Both the position numbers and the translations under genes were made by a program. A stretch of DNA of 10,899 bases, taken from assembly GCA_015679605.1 (NCBI GenBank), contig JAAAVE010000493.1, positions 5,532 through 16,430 of the forward strand. The letters are read 5' to 3'. How positions within the stretch are numbered: the first letter of the stretch is position 1; the number at the start of each line of letters is the position of its first letter. Below the pieces are notes generated by a model. The model was given only the letters and a program-made list of their open reading frames with translations, searched no databases and was not told the DNA's origin. Positions 1-6,878 of the stretch are shown here, piece after piece. This stretch comes from Podila epigama. Lineage: Eukaryota; Mortierellomycota; Mortierellomycetes; Mortierellales; Mortierellaceae.

Positions 1-18
1 AAAAGGGAATGATATTAT

Positions 19-2120
19 TTAAAAGTATGAACCCTGTAGAGCGTAGGTGACCTTGTTCACATTCTCGTCGCCTCCAGGTCCTCCCTGACTGTTTACGGAA
101 GAAGGCCCGAAACTTGCCCTTGGCACCATGAACTTTTTGGGCTTTAGCAGATCCCGTCCAGAGGGCATGACCGCGAGGAGTTCAGCTGTCGAGGGTACCT
201 TTTCAAAAGTGACCGAGTCATTGATCTTCAAAAAAGCCTGCCACTTTTCGTTTGCCAAACGGTACTCAAACATTGCCGCGTTGACGATGGTCGTCGCCTT
301 ACTTGACTTTGCAAGCATTCCAAACGTGTTCTTGGCACTTGTCATGAATCCAATGGCTTTTCCGTATTGTCTATATGGAGAAGTCGCGTTGAGTCATTGT
401 GTGATTTATGAGATTCATCGAAAACATCGAAAAAACTGAGCGGCCTGTAAAAGACTTACTGGGACTCGTATGCATCCATTCCCAAGAGAGAAAAGGCCAA
501 TGCCTCGTAATACACTTTTCCGTCTTTAACATGCGCCCGAAAGTCACTTGAGATCTCGTTCAGGTCCTTAACAGATTTTAGCAGCCCGTAGGCCCTCTCG
601 TATTCTTCCTTGACACCGATGGATAACTTTGCCAAAAGAACGTATGAGGTCTTGGATCCTCCTGAAGATGAGCTGGACGCTGACGAACCTAGTGATTCTG
701 CGGCCTTTAGGGCCGAAGCTCGCGCTGCCTTGATTGTAGCCTTTCTTACTGTGCACGCGTGAGCCTCCCCAAGAGCCAATCTGTTTATATTTAGCATAGC
801 ATGGTATGTCAGTAAGAGCGCAGTGCATTGTTCTTGATTCGACAGAGCAGAAGAAAAAAAAAGACGTGTTCATGGCCATGACTTACTTGATATGGGCAGA
901 GATCACATTGGTTTGTACATCAACAGGTCTTGATGCCTCACCTCCTTTGCCACCTGTGCCTGTATTCTGCGCCGATCCAAGGGTACACTCGTTCCATTTT
1001 GGGATAATGTCCTGTACAATGTACTCAAAGATCCCAGCGGCCTTGCAGTACAGATCAGCGGCTGTGGTGAGTTGGTGATCAATACCAGCTAAATCTTCTT
1101 CTGTCAAATAATCCGTAAACTCGCCAATGGTGTTGGATGATGATGTGCCTTTCTTGCTTGAGCCTTTCTTGAACAGCTTTGAGGTCGCTGCTGACAGACT
1201 CTTTCCAGATATTGCGGTGTTGGTCACATGTGTGCCGATTCCTATACCCAGAATTCCAGAAGACGTTGAAGACGACGATCTAGTCTTGTCGCTATTGTTG
1301 ATGCTATTGTTGGTGCTGCTGCTGCTGCCTGAGCCTCCCATTGAGAGGCCATCGCCGAAGCCGCCAGTATACGTAGAAACATCGCCAATGGCGATGAGTA
1401 TCTTTTTATGAACAGCCTGGCTGTATTCGTTGGCCCTGTCCATGAAGACATATCCCAAAGTCAAGAGCGCAAACACGCATTCAAAGTACGCAGACTTTTG
1501 CTTCACCCGAGGCTGCTTTGTCGATAACGGGACGGGGTTAGACGATGTACAGCGCCATGTTGTTTCTAATACAGGGCAAAACAAGTTTGACGCGTTAGAT
1601 TCTTTTTTTTTTTTTTTTTTTTTAATTTTAAATTGTGTTATCCTTTTTTTTTTTTTTTTTTTTTTTAATCTTGAATTGGGATATCCATCTTTCTGTGGCA
1701 TTCATGCTTGCACATACCAATGTCGTCTATTAGGCGAAGCTCAGAACCCTCCAAGGCTGACAACAAACCAAGAATATGCGGGATGTAATCCTCTGCAGCC
1801 TGATGTGAGTAGAGAGTAGAAAGTAGAGTAGTACACGAGTTAGTAATATTGTATGGCTTTTTTTTTAAATATTTTTTTTTCCTTCTTGCCATGTACTTAT
1901 TTCATATATCCATTTTTTTTGTTTCTTTATTGACCTTTTGAACGTTCAGATAGTCGTCTAAACTCGAATGCTTGTGTTCCTTCAACGCTGTTCGTAGCCT
2001 ACCCCGGAATGCTGTCACGTCAGACACATGTCGTTGGTGCTCCGCGTTGGGTGCCAGGAACTCTTGGAACGAGACATTAGCTGTCGTGGGGAGCGTGTAA
2101 GGATGTCCAATGGTTGTCAT
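19..2120 (-). CDS. palC: PalC-like BRO1-domain protein of the ambient-pH signalling pathway (5 exons, complete)
   Basis: The exons on the minus strand are 2120-1935, 1799-1718, 1565-887, 780-460 and 370-19. They total 1620 nt (539 aa plus TAA). Donors are GTCAAT (weak), GTATGT, GTAAGT and GTAAGT, all acceptors are AG, and every junction stays in phase. Intron 1 has a perfect TACTAAC branch site at 1845-1839, which supports its weak donor. The start is the ATG at 2120, in the context TTCGCCATGA. The N-terminus has the PalC-type signature LPTTANVSFQEFL (residues 11-23) followed by a helix ending KEHKH (47-51). BRO1-like blocks include STKQPRVKQKSAYFE (104-118), AADLYCKAAGIFEYI (258-272), the LGEAHACTVRKA block at about 318-330, and YGKAIGF just after the last junction. 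A Ser/Gly/Asn-rich insert (about 156-235) and a Gly-rich loop (about 283-300) interrupt the domain. PalC/Rim23 is known to bind the ESCRT-III subunit Vps32 and to help relay alkaline pH to PacC/Rim101. The animal BRO1 protein BROX is the nearest alternative, but there is no C-terminal CAAX box (it ends QGSYF). Confidence 0.86.
1603..1678 (-). repeat. Tandemly duplicated A-tract unit inside palC intron 2
   Basis: On the plus strand a run of 21 T (1603-1623) is followed by AATTTTAAATTG. Then 43 bp further on a run of 23 T (1644-1666) is followed by AATCTTGAATTG. The two 12-mers differ at 2 of 12 positions. In the sense of palC this is two copies of a 12-mer followed by a long A-tract, within the 152-nt intron 1717-1566. 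It looks like a diverged tandem duplication. Run lengths may be inexact because of sequencing slippage. Confidence 0.7.
1800..1934 (-). other. palC intron 1 with consensus branch site
   Basis: This is a 135-nt phase-0 intron. The donor is GTCAAT at 1934, unusual for fungi. The acceptor CATCAG ends at 1800. A perfect TACTAAC lies at 1845-1839, about 40 nt from the acceptor, followed by a CT-rich stretch. Splicing joins the codons NVQK to AAEDYIPH, which continues the BRO1-like helix. The branch site is direct sequence evidence; use of the weak donor is inferred from phase and homology. Confidence 0.75.
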
Positions 2121-2268
2121 GGCGAACGGTGTAGAGTTAAAACAGAAAAAAAAGGAATGAGAGGGAGGAGGAGGGACAAGAGTGTAATGCTGTGCCTGAA
2201 AGAGAAAGTAGAAGAGAAAGAAAAAGAAATAAAAAAAAGATGCATCAATCATTGTTCCTTTTTAGTCC

Positions 2269-2274
2269 CTTGGC
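2269..2274 (-). promoter_or_regulatory. PacC/Rim101-type hexamer GCCAAG, about 150 bp upstream of palC
   Basis: The minus strand reads GCCAAG, an exact match to the PacC consensus GCCARG known from Aspergillus. A second copy lies at 2325-2320. About 0.5 matches are expected by chance in 483 bp on both strands, so two are suggestive only. Function is inferred from position upstream of a Pal-pathway gene. Confidence 0.35.
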
Positions 2275-2313
2275 TCACGTCCCCTCCATGCTCATTCTCA
2301 GCTTTTTTGGGAC

Positions 2314-2336
2314 ATTGGGCTTGGCTTCAGCCCAAT
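2314..2336. promoter_or_regulatory. Inverted CCAAT pair / 8-bp dyad in the divergent promoter
   Basis: ATTGGGCT (2314-2321) and AGCCCAAT (2329-2336) are perfect inverted arms around a 7-nt spacer. Each arm carries a CCAAT box, one facing palC and one facing NUP85. CCAAT boxes are bound by the HAP/NF-Y complex in fungi. The symmetric layout would suit a bidirectional promoter, which is inference. Confidence 0.5.
2320..2325 (-). promoter_or_regulatory. Second PacC/Rim101-type hexamer GCCAAG, about 200 bp upstream of palC
   Basis: The minus strand reads GCCAAG across 2325-2320. It overlaps the inside of the inverted CCAAT hairpin at 2314-2336. Together with the copy at 2274-2269 it gives two same-orientation hexamers 51 bp apart. 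Binding is not shown by the sequence alone. Confidence 0.35.
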
Positions 2337-2367
2337 AATCTTCTACTCTTTAGCAAACAAAGAAAGA

Positions 2368-2403
2368 GTGTGTGTGTGTGTGAGAGAGAGAGAAAAAAAA
2401 AAA
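2368..2403. repeat. Compound microsatellite (GT)7(GA)n followed by an A-run
   Basis: Seven GT units (2368-2381) run directly into GA units (2382-2393), followed by A to 2403. On the palC-sense strand this is T-run, TC repeats, then AC repeats, about 250-280 bp upstream of its start codon. It is likely length-polymorphic. It may act as a nucleosome-disfavouring tract, which is inference. Confidence 0.85.
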
Positions 2404-2505
2404 GGTTTTACCTTGTGGGCTATTGCCTCATTATGCCTTTATCTGTCGACTGCTCCATTTGGGCTGTCATGGATGGGTTGTTCCTCGACATGTCGACAGC
2501 CATTA

Positions 2506-2513
2506 GTCACGTG
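2506..2513. promoter_or_regulatory. GTCACGTG E-box (Cbf1/bHLH-type) upstream of NUP85
   Basis: GTCACGTG contains the palindrome CACGTG and matches the RTCACRTG element bound by Cbf1-like bHLH proteins in yeasts. It lies about 90 bp upstream of the NUP85 start codon, a typical promoter distance. The match is seen in sequence; the factor is inferred. Confidence 0.45.
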
Positions 2514-2603
2514 CTATCCTTTTTTTGCAGCCTAATGTACTTTTTTTTTTTTTTTGACTCTTCAATCACCTACCATTAACATTGTCGCGAGGTGTCATTT
2601 TCA

Positions 2604-5600
2604 ATGTCACGGATCCCAATGATTCAGCCGAGCCGCATGGCTGTGGCGTCTGCAAGCTCTTCAAAGCATTCGATTTTTAGTGACCCTTCGGTGAACCTGA
2701 GGACCAGGGGCAAGGATCTCGACAATGAAAACTCTTTCGACAAGGACCTGAAGCAGGATTACATTTCGAGCTTGTTCTTACACCCAAGTCCCATTGTCAA
2801 AGATTCTTCTGTGGAGTCATGGACACAGAGCAATAGGACCATTAGATCAGCTTTCAGGCCTAGCACGAACGAGATTGCTGTCTTTGTAGCTGGGAAAAAG
2901 GCTGCTGAGGAGGTATATATACATATATAAAACATGGCCAGGCGCGAATCGAAAGGGTGCGCGTTTATTTCATTTTTTTTTAACGTAGACACTCATCTTC
3001 GATATATAGTTCCCTGTTGAGCAGCAAGTGACAGAGCGGGATAACACGATATTCTTTTGTCAACCCTCAATCCCAAAATGTCGCATCCCAGTAAGTGATC
3101 AGCCGTATACTATCATCAATGGATCACGGATCATGGATCTTGGATCATGTATCATGTTGCGCTACGAAGAGAAGCTCCCTCTAACCTGCAGCATGGTTTC
3201 TTCTTATGATGATAGTTCATTCAAAAGATGTTTGATGTCTTTGCCAATACAACCAACAAAAATCCATACGGAGCACAATTCGTTTATCGCGAAAACTATG
3301 ACCAATACCTGCAAGGCATCAAAGAATACCAAAAGACACTTGACGTATGTGTGTGTGTTATTGTTGGGCTGAAAATCGGTCGTGTTGCACATGCTGAAGG
3401 AAATGGAGCCCTGAGAGTCTATTTTTCAATCTCTCAAACTGTATAGGAAGAGTCAAAGAATAGCATGGAAACGAACGAAACACAGGAAACAACAAAGGAG
3501 CTGCAGGTGACCAAGGATATCAACGCGATCTGGGAGTTGGCAGAGTCAATGTTCTTGACCTCGGATGACGAGAGGCCAATAGCTCTTTTGCTGAGTGAAT
3601 GGCTTGTCAAACATGAAGAAGGTACGAAGCCAAAAGGAAGAAGGAAAAAAAGGATGCAATTGCAACAAAAGCACGCATGTCACATCTCACGCATCATTGT
3701 TCATTTTCATTTGTGTAGAGCCATTTATTGAAACTGGAGTGGATCTCATTGGATTCCGAGGAAAGCTGCTGCACCCTGATTTCTGGCCATATGTTAATAA
3801 GTATGTTTACTGGTTATCCTTTTCAGTCATACAGATCTATCGAGGTATAAATGGAACCATTATCTAACACCATTTTTGTTTTTATTAATACTATTATTAT
3901 TATTTCTCTTTGAACTTGCTCTGGTAACACTATACTAGATGCATCCTGCGTGGAATGCGAAAGGCTGCCATGTTCATGCTCGAGCAAGCGCTAGGCGAGG
4001 AAGAAGCAGAAGATATTGCGGATGCTCTCGAGGGGCTGTTGAGACTTCTCCGCGGTATCCCAACATTGCAGACAACTATTCGGGACAGTAAACTCAAAGA
4101 ACGCCACTTCAAGTGGCAGCAGGACTGCAGGTAATGAACGAAGCATGCCTTGATGGTGTCAAAGTGAAAACCAGCTATTTTTTTTGCCTATCACTGACTA
4201 ACAGGTATCTCATCTCATCATATCAATGCTTATAGAAAGTTTGCATTGTCTCCAGCACATAAGCATCTTGGACAAGAGGCTGCCACCACCCTGGATATTT
4301 TGACTGGCGATCTGGATGCAATTTTTGGACAGACTGACTCGTGGAGAGACGCACTTGTTGCCATCCTCTTGTACACTGACCCTGATCGCCCACGGCAAGA
4401 CGTTGGGTAAGTTACTCGCTCTTGCTCCTCTCCTTGGCCATCATCCTTCTATCCATTCCTTCTTCGTTTGTTGTCTCCACTTGTATCTAACAGCAATCCA
4501 CAGGTCCACAGTAGAGCTCTGTGTCTCGCACTATCTACGAGGCAAGGACATTGTACTTGTCGATCGCATCAAAATTTCAATTCTGGAGATGGACGCCATC
4601 AAGGTGAGCGATGTGATCAACCACTCCATGCAGTCACAAGCAACGTGGCAATGCAAACCTGTTGCTGACAGAAAATTCTTCTGACCAACTTTTCTCATAG
4701 ACTGTTCGCTATTGTAGCAGCTTTGACAATCCGTGGCTCGTGGCTCACTTGGCAGATGTTCTTCACCAGTATGGCTTTTTGGACATCAGCGGCATGACAC
4801 CACAGGATTTAAGCTCCTCGGGTGTGAACTCGAGTATCCGTGACTTTTTCATTATCAACTATGCCCAGAGTCTTATCTCAAATCCCGACTTGTGGGAGGT
4901 CATTGCTGGATATCTTCTATACTGCGGGCAAACTGGGCGAGCTATGTTATCGACGGTACGTGGGATGCAGCCAAAGGGCACCCTTGACCACAATGTTTTG
5001 CACATGTACTCATGGCTCATGGTTATTTCTTGTTGCCTAATGTTCTATATGTATAATATATAGTGGATCTGCCATGTACCTCTGGACTCGCCAGCCAAAG
5101 CGACCAAAGTGCTCGAGTTTTGTAAAGATAACAACTTGGTCGACTCTTTACAGTCAATCAATAGGGTATGTGGGACAAGGAATATCTGGTCATAATTTTA
5201 TTTGGTGGAACTGTAGATTTTTGTATGACAAATTAACAACGATTGTGTCTGCTTATAGGTCACTGGCGTAGAGGAAGAGAAACTTGGGCGGTATGACCTG
5301 GCGATTCAACACTTTATTGCCTCGAAAGACAATGACAGGGTGGCCAAGGTTGTTGATAACATAATTCGTGAGCATCTCAAGAACAATCTGGACTTGATCG
5401 ACAGTCTGGGAACCCTTGCAGAATCAAAGATTGCCAACGAGCATGTTGACTTCCTGCGACTGTACGCCAAGTTTCATCATTACAGAAAGGTATGAGGTTT
5501 TACAAGAAGTCTCCCCTCCTTGCTATCCCCCTTTTTTCCCCTTGAAAAGAGTGTAGGGATTTGTTTTAATGAGATCTATTTCCTTTTTGTTGATGATAGG

Positions 5601-5944
5601 CCGACAAGATTATGCTTGCTGGCCGTCAGTTGATTGAGTTACTGTCCCTTGAAAAGGCACCGAAAAAGTATTGGGCAATGCTATTGTTTGACGCGTTGCC
5701 CCTCGTGGAAAACAAACGGCTAGTGTTTGGTTCTACGGATACATATGCGTTGATGCATTGCCTCGAGGCTGTAGTGAGCTCGCCATACAAATCCACGTAT
5801 TTGCAGCTGTTGCCTCCCAGTATTGCCACTGACCAAGTCTCGACCGATGACCGTGTCCTTCAGCTTAATGTTCTTCGACTCTCCTTTGCCAAGAACCTTG
5901 CACGAGCGCTAGTGCATGAGCCACTCACTAGCGACATGTCATGA
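2604..5944 (+). CDS. NUP85: Nucleoporin Nup85 of the nuclear pore Y-complex (12 exons, complete)
   Basis: Exons are 2604-2912, 3010-3090, 3216-3344, 3447-3621, 3719-3800, 3939-4130, 4236-4406, 4504-4603, 4701-4955, 5064-5165, 5259-5489 and 5600-5944. They total 2172 nt (723 aa plus TGA), close to known family lengths of roughly 650 to 750. All eleven introns are GT-AG, 93-138 nt, and phase-consistent. The start is the first in-frame ATG after a stop at 2577. Family hallmarks include an LLLSEWLV helix in exon 4, NPWLVAHLADVLHQYGFLD in exon 9, and APKKYWAMLLFDALPLVE, TYALMHCLEAV and LRLSFAKNLARAL in the last exon, matching the C-terminal helical domain of animal Nup85. The N-terminal part with NEIAVFVAGKK probably supplies the strand-rich blade that completes the Seh1 propeller. 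The rest is an all-helical ACE1-type scaffold. The protein acts in the nuclear pore outer ring with Seh1, Nup120, Nup145C, Sec13 and Nup84. It is divergent from palC and tandem with the chitin synthase gene. Confidence 0.9.
3122..3156. repeat. Five-unit 7-bp minisatellite in NUP85 intron 2
   Basis: Five consecutive 7-mers read GATCACG, GATCATG, GATCTTG, GATCATG and TATCATG, so the consensus is GATCATG with at most two changes per unit. They lie within the 125-nt intron 3091-3215, between the GTAAGT donor and the CTAAC near the acceptor. No function is evident. Confidence 0.8.
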
Positions 5945-6171
5945 GAGAGACGTTTCCATGTTTCTTTTTTTTTTTTTTCTTTTTTTGCCAACTGACAGGG
6001 CAAAGTTGGAAGCAGATTAAAACCCAAATGAATTAAAGAAAGCGAGAGAAAAGAAGAAAAAGAAGAAAAAAAAAAGACGATTGACTGTGCACCACTGTCG
6101 ATGGTAGCGACAATCGGAACATTCCAATTGCGATTTCCCTCTTTCTCCCCTCCCCCCCCTCCTTCACGCAC

Positions 6172-6190
6172 AGATGTATTCTATACATCT
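6172..6190. repeat. Perfect 8-bp inverted repeat with 3-nt spacer
   Basis: AGATGTAT (6172-6179) and ATACATCT (6183-6190) are perfect inverted arms around TCT. The repeat lies three bases before an ATG in good context (ACCATGG, 6194). It could be a dyad protein-binding site or a small hairpin in RNA; the sequence does not decide. Confidence 0.6.
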
Positions 6191-6193
6191 ACC

Positions 6194-6337
6194 ATGGACC
6201 TGCCCTCATTGGAGAGTACATCGTGGGAAATGGAATATGCAATGCATTCACAAAACATGGTGTATTCAACGCCCAAAGAGAGTCAATTGACATCTGTAGA
6301 GAGTCCTCCATCCTTCTTATCCCACTACCCCATTTAA
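6194..6337 (+). other. Small ORF of 47 codons upstream of the chitin synthase; uORF or orphan peptide
   Basis: The ATG at 6194 has an excellent context (TCTACCATGG) and is preceded by a pyrimidine-rich block and the 6172-6190 dyad, which resembles a transcription start region. The 47-residue product is acidic and Ser/Met-rich, begins MDLPSLESTSWEMEY and ends at TAA 6335-6337. I recognise no family, signal peptide or membrane segment. It could be a uORF of a long chitin synthase transcript, a separate small gene or chance. It is more than 500 bp before the CHS start and upstream of the better-placed CT block at 6648, so chance or a distal start site is most likely. Confidence 0.2.
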
Positions 6338-6647
6338 ATTGGTCACCATACCATCTTTTTTTTTTTTTCTTCTGTCTTCTTGTCATTGATAACAAACCCT
6401 CGCTCTTCTTTCTCCTCAACTTCATATCTACCTTGACATCCAGCATTACGGCCTAAATCACCACCACCACCGTCACCATCGCTGTTGTCCCTCTTTCCAT
6501 CCTGTTCACTTTTACAAGCATACTCGCATTCACACTCTCATTTGTGGTTGCAATTTACATAAAAGGAAACAGGAAAAAAAAAAAATAGAACCAGCCCGAT
6601 TTGACATTTGGTTCTGTGCAAAGCAAAAGAAAAATCGCGAAACACGA

Positions 6648-6700
6648 TCTTTTCTCTTTTCTTCTTCCTCTTTTTCTTTGCTTACCCTTCCTACACTCCT
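6648..6700 (+). promoter_or_regulatory. CT-rich block, probable transcription start region of the chitin synthase gene
   Basis: This stretch is almost all C and T (TCTTTTCTCTTTTCTTCTTC and onward). It lies about 180-230 bp before the start codon and some 80 bp after a TATA-like CATAAAAGG (6558-6566). CT-rich tracts just upstream of transcription starts are common in highly expressed fungal genes. The start site itself is not determined here. Confidence 0.5.
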
Positions 6701-6794
6701 TGAACGTCGCCAGCCAGCCCGTCGGTCAACCACTGTCCATTTACCATCATCATACCTTCCTTTCGTTATTATCTAACACTGTATACCACTCAAG

Positions 6795-6878
6795 GTAACT
6801 GAATGTAACGAAACGTGTCAAAGCCCACCGTGACTCTTAAGAAAAGGCGCCCTGAAAAAAAAATCTACTTGGCTATAG
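6795..6878 (+). other. Probable 5'-UTR intron abutting the chitin synthase start codon
   Basis: CAAG|GTAACT at 6795 is a good donor, and TTGGCTATAG ends at 6878, directly before the ATG at 6879. The resulting 84-nt intron is close to the others in the window. The upstream leader has an in-frame stop (TAA 6774-6776) and no ATG after the CT block, so splicing would add no coding sequence. The predicted intron contains an ATG-TAA start-stop element (6803-6808) that splicing would remove. There is no strong branch site, so this is a prediction. Confidence 0.5.

Larger units (their letters stand above)
2121..2603. promoter_or_regulatory. Divergent intergenic promoter region of palC and NUP85
   Basis: These 483 bp separate the start codons of two divergently transcribed genes. 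Roughly 2143-2240 is purine-rich on the plus strand, so palC has a pyrimidine-rich leader just upstream of its ATG, typical of fungal transcription start regions. Further elements are two GCCAAG hexamers, an inverted CCAAT pair, a GT/GA microsatellite, a palindrome and an E-box, most of them listed separately. On the NUP85 side there are T-rich runs at 2520-2527 and 2541-2555. I see no strong TATA box and no additional gene. Confidence 0.7.
5945..6878 (+). promoter_or_regulatory. Intergenic region: NUP85 3' flank, then chitin synthase promoter and leader
   Basis: Just after the NUP85 stop come T-rich runs (about 5965-5987) and an A/G-rich stretch (about 6031-6076) containing AATTAAAG, a possible weak poly(A) signal. 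A pyrimidine-rich block (about 6127-6164) is followed by a hairpin (6172-6190) and a 47-codon ORF (6194-6337). A T-run, CAC repeats (about 6459-6480) and a TATA-like CATAAAAGG (6558-6566) follow. A second CT-rich block (6648-6700) precedes a leader with no ATG until 6803. No recognisable gene is encoded here apart from the small ORF discussed separately. Confidence 0.6.

Noticed and set aside
1-18. Poly(A) signal of palC
   Set aside because: Only 18 bases follow the stop codon in the window. AATAAT is present but too little sequence remains to judge.
1127-1411. Plus-strand ORF of 94 codons with Leu/Pro-rich product
   Set aside because: It is antisense to palC exon 3. Its Leu runs are the complement of the Ser-rich repeats (GCT units).
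2121-2252. In-frame upstream ATG at 2252 giving a 44-residue Phe-rich N-terminal extension of PalC
   Set aside because: The extension is the translation of the pyrimidine-rich leader. The ATG at 2120 has better context and begins right where similarity to PalC (LPTT..VSF..FL) starts.
2518-2530. CTTTTTTTGCAG as acceptor of a 5'-UTR intron of NUP85
   Set aside because: There is no convincing donor at a suitable distance upstream, and the gene model does not need it.
2981-2988. GTAG acceptor for NUP85 intron 1
   Set aside because: In phase 0 it reads into TAG after six codons. The TATAG at 3009 is open.
3181-3192. CTGCAG acceptor for NUP85 intron 2
   Set aside because: The required phase meets TGA within six codons. 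The later GATAG at 3215 keeps the frame through FIQKMFDVFANTT.
4492-4503. Alternative NUP85 intron 7 acceptor TAACAG at 4493
   Set aside because: It shifts the frame to a Gln/His/Arg-rich reading that soon ends. The CAG at 4503 gives the helix reading STVELCVSHYLRGKDIVLV and an in-phase exon.
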